A stretch of DNA of 64,000 bases from RGIG3009 sp045541495 (GCA_045541495.1 JAZQJE010000044.1:22939-86938), one strand, 5' to 3'; shown: positions 49,770-59,278, numbered from the stretch's first letter. The notes: a model not told the origin generated them from the letters alone. Numbers and translations: made by a program.

Positions 49770-52106
49770 TCAGTCACGGTATTCTTCGATAATATAGGTT
49801 TCGTAGATGTCGCCCTCTTGGATATCGGTGAATTTTTCCAGTCCGATACCGCATTCATAGCCTTGGGCCACTTCTTTTTGGTCGTCCTTAAAGCGTTTTA
49901 GAGAGATCATCTTATCGTCGCCGATGATGATACCGTCACGGACGATGCGCAGTAAATCGTTGCGGTAGACTTTGCCGTCCAACACGTAACAACCGGCCAC
50001 CAGACCAACGCCGGTGATGCGGTATACCTGCCGCACTTCGGCACGGCCGTGAAGCACTTCGCGGGTCTTGGGCGCCAACATACCTTTCATGGCGGCTTCC
50101 ATCTCGTCGAGGCAGTCGTAGATGATGCGATACATCCGCATATCCACTTCCGCGTTCTCCGCGGCCACTTGTGCCAACGGATCGGGACGGACGTTAAAGC
50201 CCACGATAATGGCCTTGGAAGCCTGTGCCAACATGACGTCGCTTTCGCTGACAGCACCCACGGCACCGTGGATCACGCGGACACGCACTTCTTCGTTGGA
50301 CAGTTTCTCCAGCGATTGTTTCAGCGCTTCCACCGATCCCTGCACATCCGCTTTTACAATGACATTGAGTTCTTTCATGTCGTTGACCTGCATCTGATCG
50401 AACAGGTTATCCAGCGTGATTTTCTGATATTGTTTAAAGACTTCTTCTTTGGCCTGTTGTTTGCGTTGTTCCACCAGTTCGCGGGCCAGACGCTCATCGG
50501 ATACGGCGTTAAACTCGTCGCCCGCAATCGGCACTTCCGACAGGCCCATGATCTCCACCGGTACAGAGGGTCCCGCCACGGTCACCTTGCGACCGCGGTC
50601 ATCAGTCATGGCGCGAACGCGACCCACCGCCGTACCCGCTACCACCACGTCACCGGCATGGAGCGTACCTTTTTGCACCAACAAGGTAGCAATGGGGCCG
50701 CGCCCTTTATCCAAACGGGCTTCAATGACCGAACCTTTGGCGGCGCGATCAGGATTGGCTTTCAATTCTTGCACTTCCGCCACCAACAGCACCGATTCCA
50801 GCAACTGATCCATGCCCTGACCGGTATGCGCCGATACGGGAACGCAGATCACGTCGCCGCCCCATTTCTCGGGCACCAATTCGTGCTCGGTGAGTTGTTG
50901 CATGATACGGTCGGGATTGGCCTCGGGTTTATCCATTTTGTTGATGGCCACGATGATGGACACGTTGGCGGCTTTGGCGTGGTTGATAGCCTCAATGGTC
51001 TGGGGCATGATACCGTCGTCCGCCGCCACCACCAAAATGGCGATATCCGTTACCTGTGCGCCGCGGGCACGCATGGACGTAAAGGCCGCGTGACCGGGAG
51101 TATCCAAAAATGTGATGGATTGGCCGTTCACTTCCGCCCGATAGGCGCCGATGTGCTGGGTGATACCGCCGGCTTCGCCGTCGGTCACTTTCGTTTTGCG
51201 AATGGCATCCAAAATGGAAGTCTTACCGTGGTCAACGTGACCCATGACCACCACGACAGGGTCGCGAGGTTGCAGATTCTCATCGTTATCCTCGGTGGCG
51301 TCCATGATCCGTTCTTCAATGGTGATCACTACTTCCCGCTCCACTTTGGCGTGGAATTCTTCCGACACCAGATAAGCGGTATCAAAGTCGATCTCCTGAT
51401 TGGCGGTGACCATAAAGCCCATGCCCATCAATTTCTTGATGACTTCGGCAGCGGTGGCCTTCAGGCGCAACGCCAGTTCCGACACGGTGATGGTCTCGCC
51501 TACCGTAATGGTCATTTGCTTCTTTTGGCGCTCCATCTGGATACGCTTCATGCGTTCCGCCTCGGTCTCGTGACGGCGTTGCGGTTTCTTGTACTGTTGA
51601 GATTTCTGGTTGATCTTTTGCTTTTTCACGGCACCGCCGTCACCGCGGACGCGGTTGGAGGTCTGCGCCATCACATCAAATTTCTCGTCATATTTATTTC
51701 CCACGTTGGTTTGGATGGCACGGGTATCCACCGTGCGGCGTTCCACGGGCGCGCGGCGAGGCGCAGGTTGTTTTTCCTTTTTGGGAGCGGGTTGAGCCGC
51801 TTTTGCCGGTACAGGGCCATCAGCGGGCTCTTTCGCCATGGTAACAACAGGTGCGGGTGCTGCGGCCGCTTTTTTCTCGGCGGCTTTTTCTTCCCGCTTT
51901 TGGTCAGCTTTGGCGAAATACTCGTCCAAACTGGCCATCGCATGTTTTTGGGTGTAATATTCAAAAACAATATCCAGTTCTTCTTCCGTCAATGCGGTGG
52001 CACTTTTCTTCGGCGTGTCGACATACTTGGCCAGCACTTCCACCACTTCTTTGGCGGGAACACCGAAGTCTTTTGCTACGTCGCTGACACGGTATTTAAT
52101 CATCAT
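49770..52106 (-). CDS. infB: Translation initiation factor IF-2
   Basis: 778 aa. N-terminal IF2_N module (YRVSDVAKDFGVPAKEVVEVL), Lys/Pro/Ala-rich linker, second IF2_N (ELALRLKATAAEVIKKLMGMGF), GTPase domain with GHVDHGKTSILDAI, DTPGHAAFTSMRARG and NKMDKPEA, and C-terminal beta barrels. It brings fMet-tRNA to the 30S subunit. ATGATG start with AGGAGG 9 nt upstream. Confidence 0.97.
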   Translation of the reverse strand: MMIKYRVSDVAKDFGVPAKEVVEVLAKYVDTPKKSATALTEEELDIVFEYYTQKHAMASLDEYFAKADQKREEKAAEKKAAAAPAPVVTMAKEPADGPVPAKAAQPAPKKEKQPAPRRAPVERRTVDTRAIQTNVGNKYDEKFDVMAQTSNRVRGDGGAVKKQKINQKSQQYKKPQRRHETEAERMKRIQMERQKKQMTITVGETITVSELALRLKATAAEVIKKLMGMGFMVTANQEIDFDTAYLVSEEFHAKVEREVVITIEERIMDATEDNDENLQPRDPVVVVMGHVDHGKTSILDAIRKTKVTDGEAGGITQHIGAYRAEVNGQSITFLDTPGHAAFTSMRARGAQVTDIAILVVAADDGIMPQTIEAINHAKAANVSIIVAINKMDKPEANPDRIMQQLTEHELVPEKWGGDVICVPVSAHTGQGMDQLLESVLLVAEVQELKANPDRAAKGSVIEARLDKGRGPIATLLVQKGTLHAGDVVVAGTAVGRVRAMTDDRGRKVTVAGPSVPVEIMGLSEVPIAGDEFNAVSDERLARELVEQRKQQAKEEVFKQYQKITLDNLFDQMQVNDMKELNVIVKADVQGSVEALKQSLEKLSNEEVRVRVIHGAVGAVSESDVMLAQASKAIIVGFNVRPDPLAQVAAENAEVDMRMYRIIYDCLDEMEAAMKGMLAPKTREVLHGRAEVRQVYRITGVGLVAGCYVLDGKVYRNDLLRIVRDGIIIGDDKMISLKRFKDDQKEVAQGYECGIGLEKFTDIQEGDIYETYIIEEYRD

Positions 52107-52181
52107 AATGGGATTCCTCCTCTGATTCGTGATTGGCTATAGCCGAGGGGAGCCGAACCCCCATCGGTCAAAAATACGATG

Positions 52182-52508
52182 TTACCTTGTATCATCGTTA
52201 CATTCGCTCGAAATACACAAAGGCTGTAGGGCCCGAGCAAAACCTTCGTCAGTGGTGGCGAGGCAGGCGATGGGTTTTGGGGAACCGATGGCATCTGCGA
52301 TCTCGTTTTTGGACAAAGGTAATTGATACACGGGATGTCGGGCAGCACGGAAACGCAATTCCCGAACGGTACGGGAGGAAGCATCTTTTGCCAACATCAG
52401 CAAAACCGTTTTCTCACCGCACAGAGCGGCCACCGCGTCAAAGCCGGTCACCAACCGACCGCAACGGCGACACATTCCCAGCAGCCCGCTGAGTTTAGCG
52501 GGTGTCAT
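52182..52508 (-). CDS. ylxQ: L7Ae-family RNA-binding protein YlxQ
   Basis: 108 aa. LSGLLGMCRRCGRLVTGFDAVAALCG, LLMLAKDASSRTVRELRFRA and PLSKNEIADAIGSPKPIACLATTDEGFA match the YlxQ/L7Ae group, which binds kink-turn-like RNA. Start at 52508 overlaps the ylxR stop by 14 nt; the longer frame to 52628 runs inside ylxR and is a shadow. Confidence 0.9.
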   Translation of the reverse strand: MTPAKLSGLLGMCRRCGRLVTGFDAVAALCGEKTVLLMLAKDASSRTVRELRFRAARHPVYQLPLSKNEIADAIGSPKPIACLATTDEGFARALQPLCISSECNDDTR

Positions 52509-52770
52509 GGGTGCGTAATTCCTCCTCCATTTGCGTATACACCTGTTCGGGAATACGGCAGGCAAATGCCTTTTCAAACCGACGGGCTTTGCGGGCGGCT
52601 TCCAGACACAGCGTGTCAGGACACACATAGGCGCCGCGACCGGCTTTTTTGCCGGTGAGATCCAGCGAAATATCCCCGTCGGGACCTTTCACGACACGCA
52701 CCAGTTCTTTTTTCGGTTTCATTTCCCCGCAACCTGTACATTTGCGCAGGGGAATTCGTTTGGTTTGCAT
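52495..52770 (-). CDS. ylxR: YlxR (DUF448) RNA-binding protein
   Basis: 91 aa. RIPLRKCTGCGEMKPKKELVRVVKGPDGDISLDLTGKKAGRGAYVCPD is the full DUF448 signature, with CxGC and the GRGAYVC motif. It sits between nusA and ylxQ as in most Firmicutes. Confidence 0.95.
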   Translation of the reverse strand: MQTKRIPLRKCTGCGEMKPKKELVRVVKGPDGDISLDLTGKKAGRGAYVCPDTLCLEAARKARRFEKAFACRIPEQVYTQMEEELRTHDTR

Positions 52771-52803
52771 GGTTGCTCACCGTTCCCTTCAACTGATGTT
52801 TTC

Positions 52804-53868
52804 TTATTCTTCTTCGCCGTAGAAACCGCTTTCGGGGCGGATATCGATCTTCCAACCGGTCAATCGAGCGGCCAAGCGGGCGTTTTGGCCCTTGTTACCG
52901 ATAGCCAAGGACAACTGCGCGTCCGGCACGGTGACACGGCAGGATTTTGCACCTTCGGGATCGATCTCCACGCTGACCACTTTTGCGGGTGCCAACGCAG
53001 CGGCGATAAAGGCTTCGGGTTGTTCGCTGTATTCGATGATATCGATCTTTTCGCCGCCCAGTTCTTCCACGATCTGGGCAACGCGGGTACCTTTGGCACC
53101 GATACAAGCGCCCACGGCATCCACGTTTTCGTCGTGAGCCAGCACCGCCAACTTGGTGCGGGAACCGGCTTCGCGGGAAACGGCTTTGATCTCCACGGTA
53201 CCGTCGAAGATCTCGGGCACTTCCATTTCAAACAACCGTTTCACCAAACCGGGATGTGTGCGGGAAATGAGAATACGAGGACCGCGTTCACCGTCTTTCA
53301 CATCCACCACATACACCTTGATGTGCATACCTTCGCGCAACACTTCGTTGCCCACCTGTTCGGTGCGGGGAAGCACGGCTTCGGATTTGCCGAATTCCAC
53401 CGTGGCGGCACCCGTAACGGGATCTACACGGGAAACGCGGGCAGTGATGAGTTCTTGATTATGGCGTTGGAACTCGATGAGTTTCTGTCCCCGTTCCGCT
53501 TCACGGATTCCCTGACGGATCACGTGCTTGGCAGTTTGAGCAGCGATACGGCCAAACTGTTTGGTCTCCAGTTGAATGTCGATCACGTCGCCGACTTTGG
53601 CGGATTTCTTGTACTTGACCGCTTGTTCTTTGGTCAGTTCTTCTTCGGGATTTTCCACGTCTTCCACTACCGTTTTACGCAGGGAAACGGAAAATTCGCT
53701 CGTGGCGGTATCCATCACTACGATGATGTTCTCGTTACCGCCGTAGTCTTTCTTAACCGCCAAAACGATAGCGGCGCGGATCTTTTCCAGCAGATACTCA
53801 CCGTCGATGCCCTTTTCTTTCACCAGCAGGCGCAGGGCCTCAAAGAATTCTGCGTTGTTGTTTTTCAT
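52804..53868 (-). CDS. nusA: Transcription factor NusA
   Basis: 354 aa: N-terminal polymerase-binding domain (ALRLLVKEKGIDGEYLLEKI), S1 domain (GAATVEFGKSEAVLPRTEQV), KH1 and KH2 (GACIGAKGTRVAQIVEELGGEKIDII; AIGNKGQNARLAARLTGWKIDI). It lacks the acidic C-terminal repeats of proteobacterial NusA, as is usual in Firmicutes. Confidence 0.97.
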   Translation of the reverse strand: MKNNNAEFFEALRLLVKEKGIDGEYLLEKIRAAIVLAVKKDYGGNENIIVVMDTATSEFSVSLRKTVVEDVENPEEELTKEQAVKYKKSAKVGDVIDIQLETKQFGRIAAQTAKHVIRQGIREAERGQKLIEFQRHNQELITARVSRVDPVTGAATVEFGKSEAVLPRTEQVGNEVLREGMHIKVYVVDVKDGERGPRILISRTHPGLVKRLFEMEVPEIFDGTVEIKAVSREAGSRTKLAVLAHDENVDAVGACIGAKGTRVAQIVEELGGEKIDIIEYSEQPEAFIAAALAPAKVVSVEIDPEGAKSCRVTVPDAQLSLAIGNKGQNARLAARLTGWKIDIRPESGFYGEEE

Positions 53869-53874
53869 GTCGTG

Positions 53875-54396
53875 TCATTCCTCCGTTATTGTTTCATCTG
53901 TGATCTCATCATCATCCCACAAATCCACCGCGTGTACCGACGCGATGTCTTTGAAGGAAAAGGTATACAGTTCTTCGGTTTCGGTTTGCAGTTGCAATCC
54001 GTCGTTGGGCGTACCCAACAATAGTCCCACATATTCCCGATTGCCGCTGTCGTCGGGGCGGATCAACCGCACCGTAACGGGCAACCCCTCGTATGCGTCG
54101 AAGTGCTCGGGTCTTGTCAACTCCCGTTCAATGCCGGGGGACATGACCTCTAAGCAATAGGACTGGGAAATGGGATCAACTTTATCCAACGCGGGACTGA
54201 GCAGATGACTCATATCCACGCAATCGTTGATATCCACCCCGTCGGGTTTGTCAATGATAACGCGCAAATACCAATCTGCGCCCTCTTTGACAAAACGCAC
54301 ATCCCAAATGGTCAATCCCAATTGGTTGGCGAAAGGTTGTGCCAGTTCGCGACATACGGCGGCGATCCCGCCGTCCGGCCGCTTTCCTTTTGCCAT
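53875..54396 (-). CDS. rimP: Ribosome maturation factor RimP
   Basis: 173 aa. GLTIWDVRFVKEGADWYLRVIIDKPDGVDINDCVDMSHLLSPALD and EVMSPGIERELTRPEHFDAYEG are the RimP signature. First gene of the operon. ATG at 54396 is used since AGAGGTG precedes it; the longer frame enters the leader hairpin. Confidence 0.95.
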   Translation of the reverse strand: MAKGKRPDGGIAAVCRELAQPFANQLGLTIWDVRFVKEGADWYLRVIIDKPDGVDINDCVDMSHLLSPALDKVDPISQSYCLEVMSPGIERELTRPEHFDAYEGLPVTVRLIRPDDSGNREYVGLLLGTPNDGLQLQTETEELYTFSFKDIASVHAVDLWDDDEITDETITEE

Positions 54397-54426
54397 ATAC
54401 GCACCTCTTTTCTTGATGGCAAACAC

Positions 54427-54452
54427 AAAGGAGCGGGTCACCCCACTCCTTT
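54427..54452 (-). other. Leader hairpin of the rimP operon
   Basis: AAAGGAG...CTCCTTT with inner GGG/CCC pairs, in the leader between promoter and rimP. It contains a Shine-Dalgarno-like core and may affect stability or translation; no known leader family recognised. Confidence 0.45.
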
Positions 54453-54476
54453 ACTGTCAACATATCATACGATCAT

Positions 54477-54504
54477 AGTATACCACACTTTTAAACAAAA
54501 GCAA
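54477..54504 (-). promoter_or_regulatory. Promoter of the rimP-nusA-infB operon
   Basis: Minus strand TTGCTT, 16-nt spacer, TATACT, about 80 nt ahead of rimP. Confidence 0.5.
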
Positions 54505-54584
54505 GTCTTTTTTATAAAAAGGACTCTATACAAACGGCGAAATGTGTGATAAAATGAGGAAAATCGCGTGAGAGGAGCGCTTTT

Positions 54585-55073
54585 ATGCAACTGGCGTCTC
54601 GCATTTGGTGTCTCTTGGCGTGGATCGCCTTGGCCTTTAGTTTATGTATGCAGACATTGATCGCGTTCGGCATGTATACCGGGGGCTCTGGTTTCAGCAT
54701 CGTTCCCATCGTTGTGGCGTCGGTTTTGTTGTTGGTCGCCACCATCGCCACCGTGGCCCTACCCAAGAAAAAAGGGATCGGGCTCATCGTTGCAGCGGCG
54801 GCAGGCGTGTTGTTTATCGTAACGGCGATGCTCGTTTCGCGGGAATTCCCCATTCTGACCAACAAAATGGATATGGGATGGGGAATCACGGCGTGGCAGT
54901 TTGTCTACCGCCATCTGTCCCCGTTGCTAGTCCCGCTCTTTTTGTTGGGATATTGGTTCTGCTGGCGGGCGCAACAAGCCATCGATGCGGCGTACCAAAA
55001 AGAAACCGTCCCCGACAGTTATCTCAATTTGGGAGATTTCCAACTGAGCAAATTGGACGATGACGAATCGTAA
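54585..55073 (+). CDS. Four-helix membrane protein of unknown function
   Basis: 162 aa with hydrophobic stretches at about residues 5-30, 38-60, 66-84 and 106-125 and an acidic cytoplasmic tail (FQLSKLDDDES). No conserved domain recognised. Shine-Dalgarno GAGAGGAG upstream of the ATG. Followed by a terminator hairpin, so monocistronic. Confidence 0.7.
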   Translation: MQLASRIWCLLAWIALAFSLCMQTLIAFGMYTGGSGFSIVPIVVASVLLLVATIATVALPKKKGIGLIVAAAAGVLFIVTAMLVSREFPILTNKMDMGWGITAWQFVYRHLSPLLVPLFLLGYWFCWRAQQAIDAAYQKETVPDSYLNLGDFQLSKLDDDES

Positions 55074-55076
55074 TGG

Positions 55077-55107
55077 TTGTGCCTTCCTCGCCGAGGGAGG
55101 CACACAA
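55077..55107 (+). terminator. Terminator before the rRNA methyltransferase gene
   Basis: Stem TTGTGCCTTCCTC with GAGGGAGGCACACAA (one bulge) followed by TTTTT; the next gene's Shine-Dalgarno begins about 10 nt later, so the hairpin sits between them. Confidence 0.7.
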
Positions 55108-55134
55108 TTTTTGGGCGAAAGGAGAAGCACCGCC

Positions 55135-56535
55135 ATGTTCCCCATAGAATTTGAAAACCGCATGAAACGGCTATTGGGCGAAGAGTGGAACGCCTTTTTC
55201 GCCGCATTTACCCAACCGTTGACTACGCGAGGGCTGCGGGTCAACCGTTTAAAGATCATGCCCGAGGTCCTCATCGCGCTGTTGCCGTTTCCCGTGTCGG
55301 TGACCCCGTTTTGCGGGGATGGTTTGGTGACCGGCGACGATTTTCGGGCGGGCAGCGACCCGTTACACCACGCGGGTGCCTACTATGTGCAAGAATCGTC
55401 GGCCATGTCGGCGGTCACGGTGTTGGCACCTTGCCCGGGGGAACGGATCTTAGACCTCTGCGCCGCCCCCGGCGGCAAATCCACCCAGATCGCCGCCGCG
55501 TTGCAAGGCGAGGGGCTGTTGTGGTGCAACGAATACGTGCCCGCCCGCGCCCGTATTTTAGCGCAAAATTTAGAGCGATGCGGTGTGCGCAATTACGTGG
55601 TGTCGGTGGGGGATACCAACCGCCTATCGCCATCCTTGGCGCAGTATTTTGACGGTGTTTTGGCAGACGTTCCCTGTTCGGGGGAAGGCATGTTCCGCAA
55701 AGAGCCCGAAGCACTCGCCCAATGGAGCGAGGACAATATTGTCCTGTGTGCCAAGCGGGGACAAGCGATCTTGGATAACGCGGCGCGGTGCGTTCGCCCC
55801 GGCGGGCACTTGGTGCTGTCCACCTGCACCTTTGCGCCGGAAGAAAACGAAGTGGCGGTGGTGCGGTTTTTGCAGACCCATCCCGATTTTACCCTGACCG
55901 ATTGCGGCGTTTCTTTCGGCCGAGGGGGCTTTGACGCCGACCGATTGGTGCCGTTCATGACGGCAGAAGAGTGTGCTTTCGCCCACACCGTTCCTCTGCA
56001 GTACTGTCGCCGCATTTTGCCCATGGACGGGGGCGAGGGGCATTTTATTGCCCGCTTTGTACGGGAAGGTGACGAGCGATTGCCGTCGCCGCCTGTGTCA
56101 ACGAACAAGGAGACCGACAGTGTTAAAGCCGCCAAAGCGGTTTATGGCGACTGTTTTTTCGATACGCCGAAAGGCACGTTCGTACAACTGGGCGACACCG
56201 TTCGCCTGTTACCGCCCGACCTGCCTGCTGTTCACGGTGTTTCGCTCCTTTGCGCGGGCGTAGCCGCGGCGGAACTGCATAGGGGGCGGGTGTTGCGTGC
56301 AGAACCCGCTCACGCCCTCTTTCAAAGTGCCGCTGTTGCCGATTGTCGTCGGGTAATCGATCTGCCTGTCAACGGGCGGGAAATTGTTGATTTCCTCAAA
56401 GGCATGGAACTGTCGGTCGATACGGCCGACGGATATACCGCGATTGCCGTGGCGGGCATGGTGACGGGGTTTGGCAAGGTGTCACACGGGCGTTTAAAAA
56501 ACCATTACCCGAAAGGCTTGCGATTGCTGAAATAA
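55135..56535 (+). CDS. RsmF/RsmB-type rRNA cytosine-5 methyltransferase
   Basis: 466 aa of the NOL1/NOP2/Sun group. N-terminal domain (TTRGLRVNRLKI), SAM motif RILDLCAAPGGKSTQIAAAL, DVPCSGEGMFRKEPEA and the second cysteine in LVLSTCTFAPEENE, then a C-terminal RNA-binding region with GLRLLK end. Length and the C-terminal domain fit RsmF/YebU-like Firmicute proteins. It methylates 16S rRNA cytidine. AAAGGAG upstream. Confidence 0.9.
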   Translation: MFPIEFENRMKRLLGEEWNAFFAAFTQPLTTRGLRVNRLKIMPEVLIALLPFPVSVTPFCGDGLVTGDDFRAGSDPLHHAGAYYVQESSAMSAVTVLAPCPGERILDLCAAPGGKSTQIAAALQGEGLLWCNEYVPARARILAQNLERCGVRNYVVSVGDTNRLSPSLAQYFDGVLADVPCSGEGMFRKEPEALAQWSEDNIVLCAKRGQAILDNAARCVRPGGHLVLSTCTFAPEENEVAVVRFLQTHPDFTLTDCGVSFGRGGFDADRLVPFMTAEECAFAHTVPLQYCRRILPMDGGEGHFIARFVREGDERLPSPPVSTNKETDSVKAAKAVYGDCFFDTPKGTFVQLGDTVRLLPPDLPAVHGVSLLCAGVAAAELHRGRVLRAEPAHALFQSAAVADCRRVIDLPVNGREIVDFLKGMELSVDTADGYTAIAVAGMVTGFGKVSHGRLKNHYPKGLRLLK

Positions 56536-56572
56536 ACAAGAGGGGAACTCCGCACGGAGTTCCCCTCTTGTT
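56535..56572 (+). terminator. Terminator of the rRNA methyltransferase gene
   Basis: A 17-bp perfect stem AACAAGAGGGGAACTCC and complement with GCAC loop, starting on the stop codon. Confidence 0.88.
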
Positions 56573-56645
56573 GTAAACGAAAACCACGCGATCATGAACT
56601 AAATGGGGTTCACTTCACGGGGGGCTTTCTATTGCAGAATAAGTA

Positions 56646-56674
56646 TTGACAACGCCACAGGAGTGTGTTACCAT
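56646..56674 (+). promoter_or_regulatory. Promoter of dapA-lysA
   Basis: TTGACA (56646-56651), 17-nt spacer, TACCAT; the -35 is perfect and the -10 is weak. It lies directly before the riboswitch. Confidence 0.5.
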
Positions 56675-56682
56675 AAACAATT

Positions 56683-56913
56683 GTAAGAGATAGAGGCGCG
56701 GTACGTCAAGAGTACCGCTGCACAACGGCTCGGCAGAGCGGTGCGGCGGGGAAGGGGCGGCCGCCGAAAGTCACTGTCGGCGGACAGCGGCTTGGTAACA
56801 GGGAATAAGATCTGTGTTACTGTCGCAACAAGTTGCGGAGAGCTATCAAACCGAATACCCCCGCCCATCCTGTCGGGACTCGGACTTGATAGCCGTTCTT
56901 ACGGCTATTTTTT
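56683..56913 (+). promoter_or_regulatory. Lysine riboswitch (L box) with terminator
   Basis: The conserved L-box cores are visible: AGATAGAGGCGCGG with TCAAGAGTA after it, GGGGAAGG, GCCGCCGAAAG, and further paired arms up to about 56880. It ends in GATAGCCGT-TCTT-ACGGCTAT followed by six T (56889-56913), a terminator; GAGAGCTATCAA near 56838 can pair with the terminator's 5' arm as antiterminator. Lysine binding would stop transcription before dapA. Confidence 0.88.
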
Positions 56914-56934
56914 ATTTTTAGAGAGGGATCTACC

Positions 56935-57819
56935 ATGAAAAAGACCATTTTTACCGGTATAGCCACCGCCTTGATCACCCCCCTCACCGCCGACGGTGTG
57001 GATTACGACCAATTGGGTAAACTCATCGATTGGCAGATCGACGAGGGGATCAACGGCTTGGTCATTTGCGGCACCACGGGCGAAGCCTCTACCTTGACCG
57101 ACGACGAGCACAAAGAGGTTATCCGCTACGCCGTACAGCGGGCGGCAGGGCGCGTGCCGATCATCGCGGGCACCGGATCCAACGACACCGACTACGCGCT
57201 GGAACTCACCCGCAGCGCCTGCGACATGGGCGTAGACGGCGTACTGGTGGTCACCCCGTACTACAACAAAGCCACCCAAAACGGGCTGATCCGCATGTTC
57301 TCTGCCATTGCCGATGCCTCCACTGCCCCTGTGATCCTATATAATGTCCCCTCTCGTACAGGGGTCAACATCGCCCCCCAAACGGTGCAAGCCTTGGCGG
57401 AACACGAGAACATCGTGGGTATCAAAGAAGCGTCGGGCAACCTGTCTCAGATTGCCGAAGTGTTGGCGCTGGCAGGGGATAAGATCGATGTGTATTCCGG
57501 CAACGACGATGAGATTATTCCCACCTTAGCGCTGGGCGGCAAAGGCTGTATCTCTGTGTTGTCCAACCCTCTTCCTCGCAAAACCGTCGCCATCTGCGAC
57601 AAATTTTTCGCGGGCGACATCAAAGGCGCGGCGGCCTTGCAACTGGAACTGTTACCCCTCATTCGTGCCCTGTTCAGCGAAGTCAACCCCATCCCTGCCA
57701 AAGCGGCTATGGCGGCCATGGATTTCTGTGAAGACTATCTCCGTCTTCCCCTCACTTCCATGGAAGATGCCACCCGTCAGGTGTTGCTGAATGAATTGCG
57801 CAAGCAAGGAGCTATCTGA
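56935..57819 (+). CDS. dapA: 4-hydroxy-tetrahydrodipicolinate synthase
   Basis: 294 aa TIM barrel. TALITPLTADGVDYDQLGKLI, GTTGEASTLTDDEH, VTPYYNKATQNGL (Tyr), LYNVPSRTGVNI and GIKEASGNL with the Schiff-base Lys. It joins pyruvate and aspartate semialdehyde, the first step to lysine and diaminopimelate. It is under the lysine riboswitch and directly upstream of lysA. Confidence 0.97.
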   Translation: MKKTIFTGIATALITPLTADGVDYDQLGKLIDWQIDEGINGLVICGTTGEASTLTDDEHKEVIRYAVQRAAGRVPIIAGTGSNDTDYALELTRSACDMGVDGVLVVTPYYNKATQNGLIRMFSAIADASTAPVILYNVPSRTGVNIAPQTVQALAEHENIVGIKEASGNLSQIAEVLALAGDKIDVYSGNDDEIIPTLALGGKGCISVLSNPLPRKTVAICDKFFAGDIKGAAALQLELLPLIRALFSEVNPIPAKAAMAAMDFCEDYLRLPLTSMEDATRQVLLNELRKQGAI

Positions 57820-57820
57820 C

Positions 57821-59116
57821 ATGTTATACGATAACCTTTCTGTTGGTGAAAACGGTCACCTGATTTTCGCCGACCACGATACCGTGGAATTGGCGGCGCG
57901 TTACGGCACGCCTCTGTACCTCATGGACGAACAACGTATTCGTCAGCGGGCCCGCCTGTACAAATCCGCTATGGAAGACTATTTTCCCGCAGGTTCTTGC
58001 CCCGAATTTGCCAGCAAAGCCTTTTCCTGCCGCCGTATGTATCAGATTATGGCGGAAGAGGGGATTCACACCGATGTGGTATCCCCCGGCGAATTGTACA
58101 CCGCTAAAACAACGGGTTTCCCCATGGAACACTGCTTTTTCCACGGCAACAACAAATCCGATGAAGACATCGCCATGGCGATGGATTGCGGAATCGGTTG
58201 GTTTGTGCTGGACAGTGTGGACGAGATCGAAGCGGTGGAACAACACGCCGCCGCCCGCGGCATCGTGCAAAAGGCTCTGCTCCGTGTCACCCCCGGCATC
58301 GATCCCCATACTCATCGCAAGATCAACACCGGCACCATCGACTCCAAATTCGGTGTGGCGTTGGAAACGGGACAAGCCATGGAAGTGGTGAAACGGCTGT
58401 TGCGCTGTGAGCATATCGAACTGCACGGATTCCATTGCCATGTAGGTTCTCAACTGTTTGAAGTATCCCTGTTCCGCGACGCGGCACAGATCATGCTCAC
58501 TTTTGCCCGCGATGTGCGGGATACCCTCGGCTTTGCCGCCGATATCATCAATCTGGGCGGCGGTCTCGGCGTGCGGTATGTGGACAGTGATCCCGTGATC
58601 GACTATCGGGAACGGCTGAAAGAGATCGGCGGCTATATTCGCGAGACTTGTGCCGTTCTGGATATGACCGCCCCCAAGATCATGCTGGAACCCGGCAGAA
58701 GCATGGTAGCGGATGCGGGCATGACCCTGTATACCGTCGGCTCAGTCAAAGAAGTCACCGACTACCGCAACTATGTGTCGGTCAACGGCGGTATGACAGA
58801 CAACCCCCGCTACACCCTGTATAACGCCGATTACACCGTTTTAAATGCCACCCGTGCGGATGAGCCCATCGTGTATAAAGCCACCTTGGCAGGTCGCTGT
58901 TGCGAATCGGGCGACATTCTGCAACGAGATGTGATGATGGCGAAACCGCAGCGTGGTGATATCATGGCGGTGCTTACCACAGGCGCCTACAACTATTCCA
59001 TGGCCTCCAACTACAATCGGGTACCACGCCCGCCGGTGGTCATGCTGAATAACGGCGAGTCCTATGTGGCGGTCCGTCGTGAAACCTATGAAGACCTGTG
59101 CGCACTGGACGAGTAA
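57821..59116 (+). CDS. lysA: Diaminopimelate decarboxylase
   Basis: 431 aa PLP fold-III decarboxylase. YGTPLYLMDEQRIRQRARLY, FASKAFSC (PLP Lys), GFHCHVGSQLF, GGGLGVRY, EPGRSMVADAG and CCESGDIL (active-site Cys). Last step of lysine synthesis. ATG at 57821 follows AAGGAGC and begins 1 nt after dapA; a longer frame inside dapA is a shadow. Confidence 0.96.
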   Translation: MLYDNLSVGENGHLIFADHDTVELAARYGTPLYLMDEQRIRQRARLYKSAMEDYFPAGSCPEFASKAFSCRRMYQIMAEEGIHTDVVSPGELYTAKTTGFPMEHCFFHGNNKSDEDIAMAMDCGIGWFVLDSVDEIEAVEQHAAARGIVQKALLRVTPGIDPHTHRKINTGTIDSKFGVALETGQAMEVVKRLLRCEHIELHGFHCHVGSQLFEVSLFRDAAQIMLTFARDVRDTLGFAADIINLGGGLGVRYVDSDPVIDYRERLKEIGGYIRETCAVLDMTAPKIMLEPGRSMVADAGMTLYTVGSVKEVTDYRNYVSVNGGMTDNPRYTLYNADYTVLNATRADEPIVYKATLAGRCCESGDILQRDVMMAKPQRGDIMAVLTTGAYNYSMASNYNRVPRPPVVMLNNGESYVAVRRETYEDLCALDE

Positions 59117-59148
59117 TAAATTTTCAAATAAAAACTTTATAAAACCTC

Positions 59149-59177
59149 TTGACTTTTTGCGAGGAAGTGACTATAAT
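59149..59177 (+). promoter_or_regulatory. Promoter of tRNA-Arg
   Basis: TTGACT, 17-nt spacer, TATAAT, 21 nt before the tRNA. Confidence 0.85.
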
Positions 59178-59198
59178 CAATTCGTTGTCTTGCAACAC

Positions 59199-59275
59199 GC
59201 GCTCGTAGCTCAGCTGGATAGAGTGCTTGACTACGAATCAAGAGGTCAGGGGTTCGAGTCCCTTCGGGCGCGCCA
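59199..59275 (+). tRNA. tRNA-Arg (anticodon ACG)
   Basis: 77 nt cloverleaf. Acceptor GCGCTCG pairs with CGGGCGC (one G-U); D arm GCTCAGCTGGATAGAGT; anticodon stem CTTGA/TCAAG around loop CTACGAA, so anticodon ACG; T arm with GGTTCGAGTCC; discriminator G and encoded CCA. Its 3' end is a typical integration site for tyrosine recombinases, and a mobile element begins right after it. Confidence 0.97.
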
Positions 59276-59278
59276 TTG

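Noticed and set aside
50049..52142. 697-residue plus-strand frame
   Set aside because: Runs antisense to infB; its His/Phe/Gly-rich sequence is the codon-bias shadow of the IF-2 gene.
52531..54024. 497-residue plus-strand frame
   Set aside because: Antisense shadow of nusA and neighbours, which have clear family motifs on the other strand.
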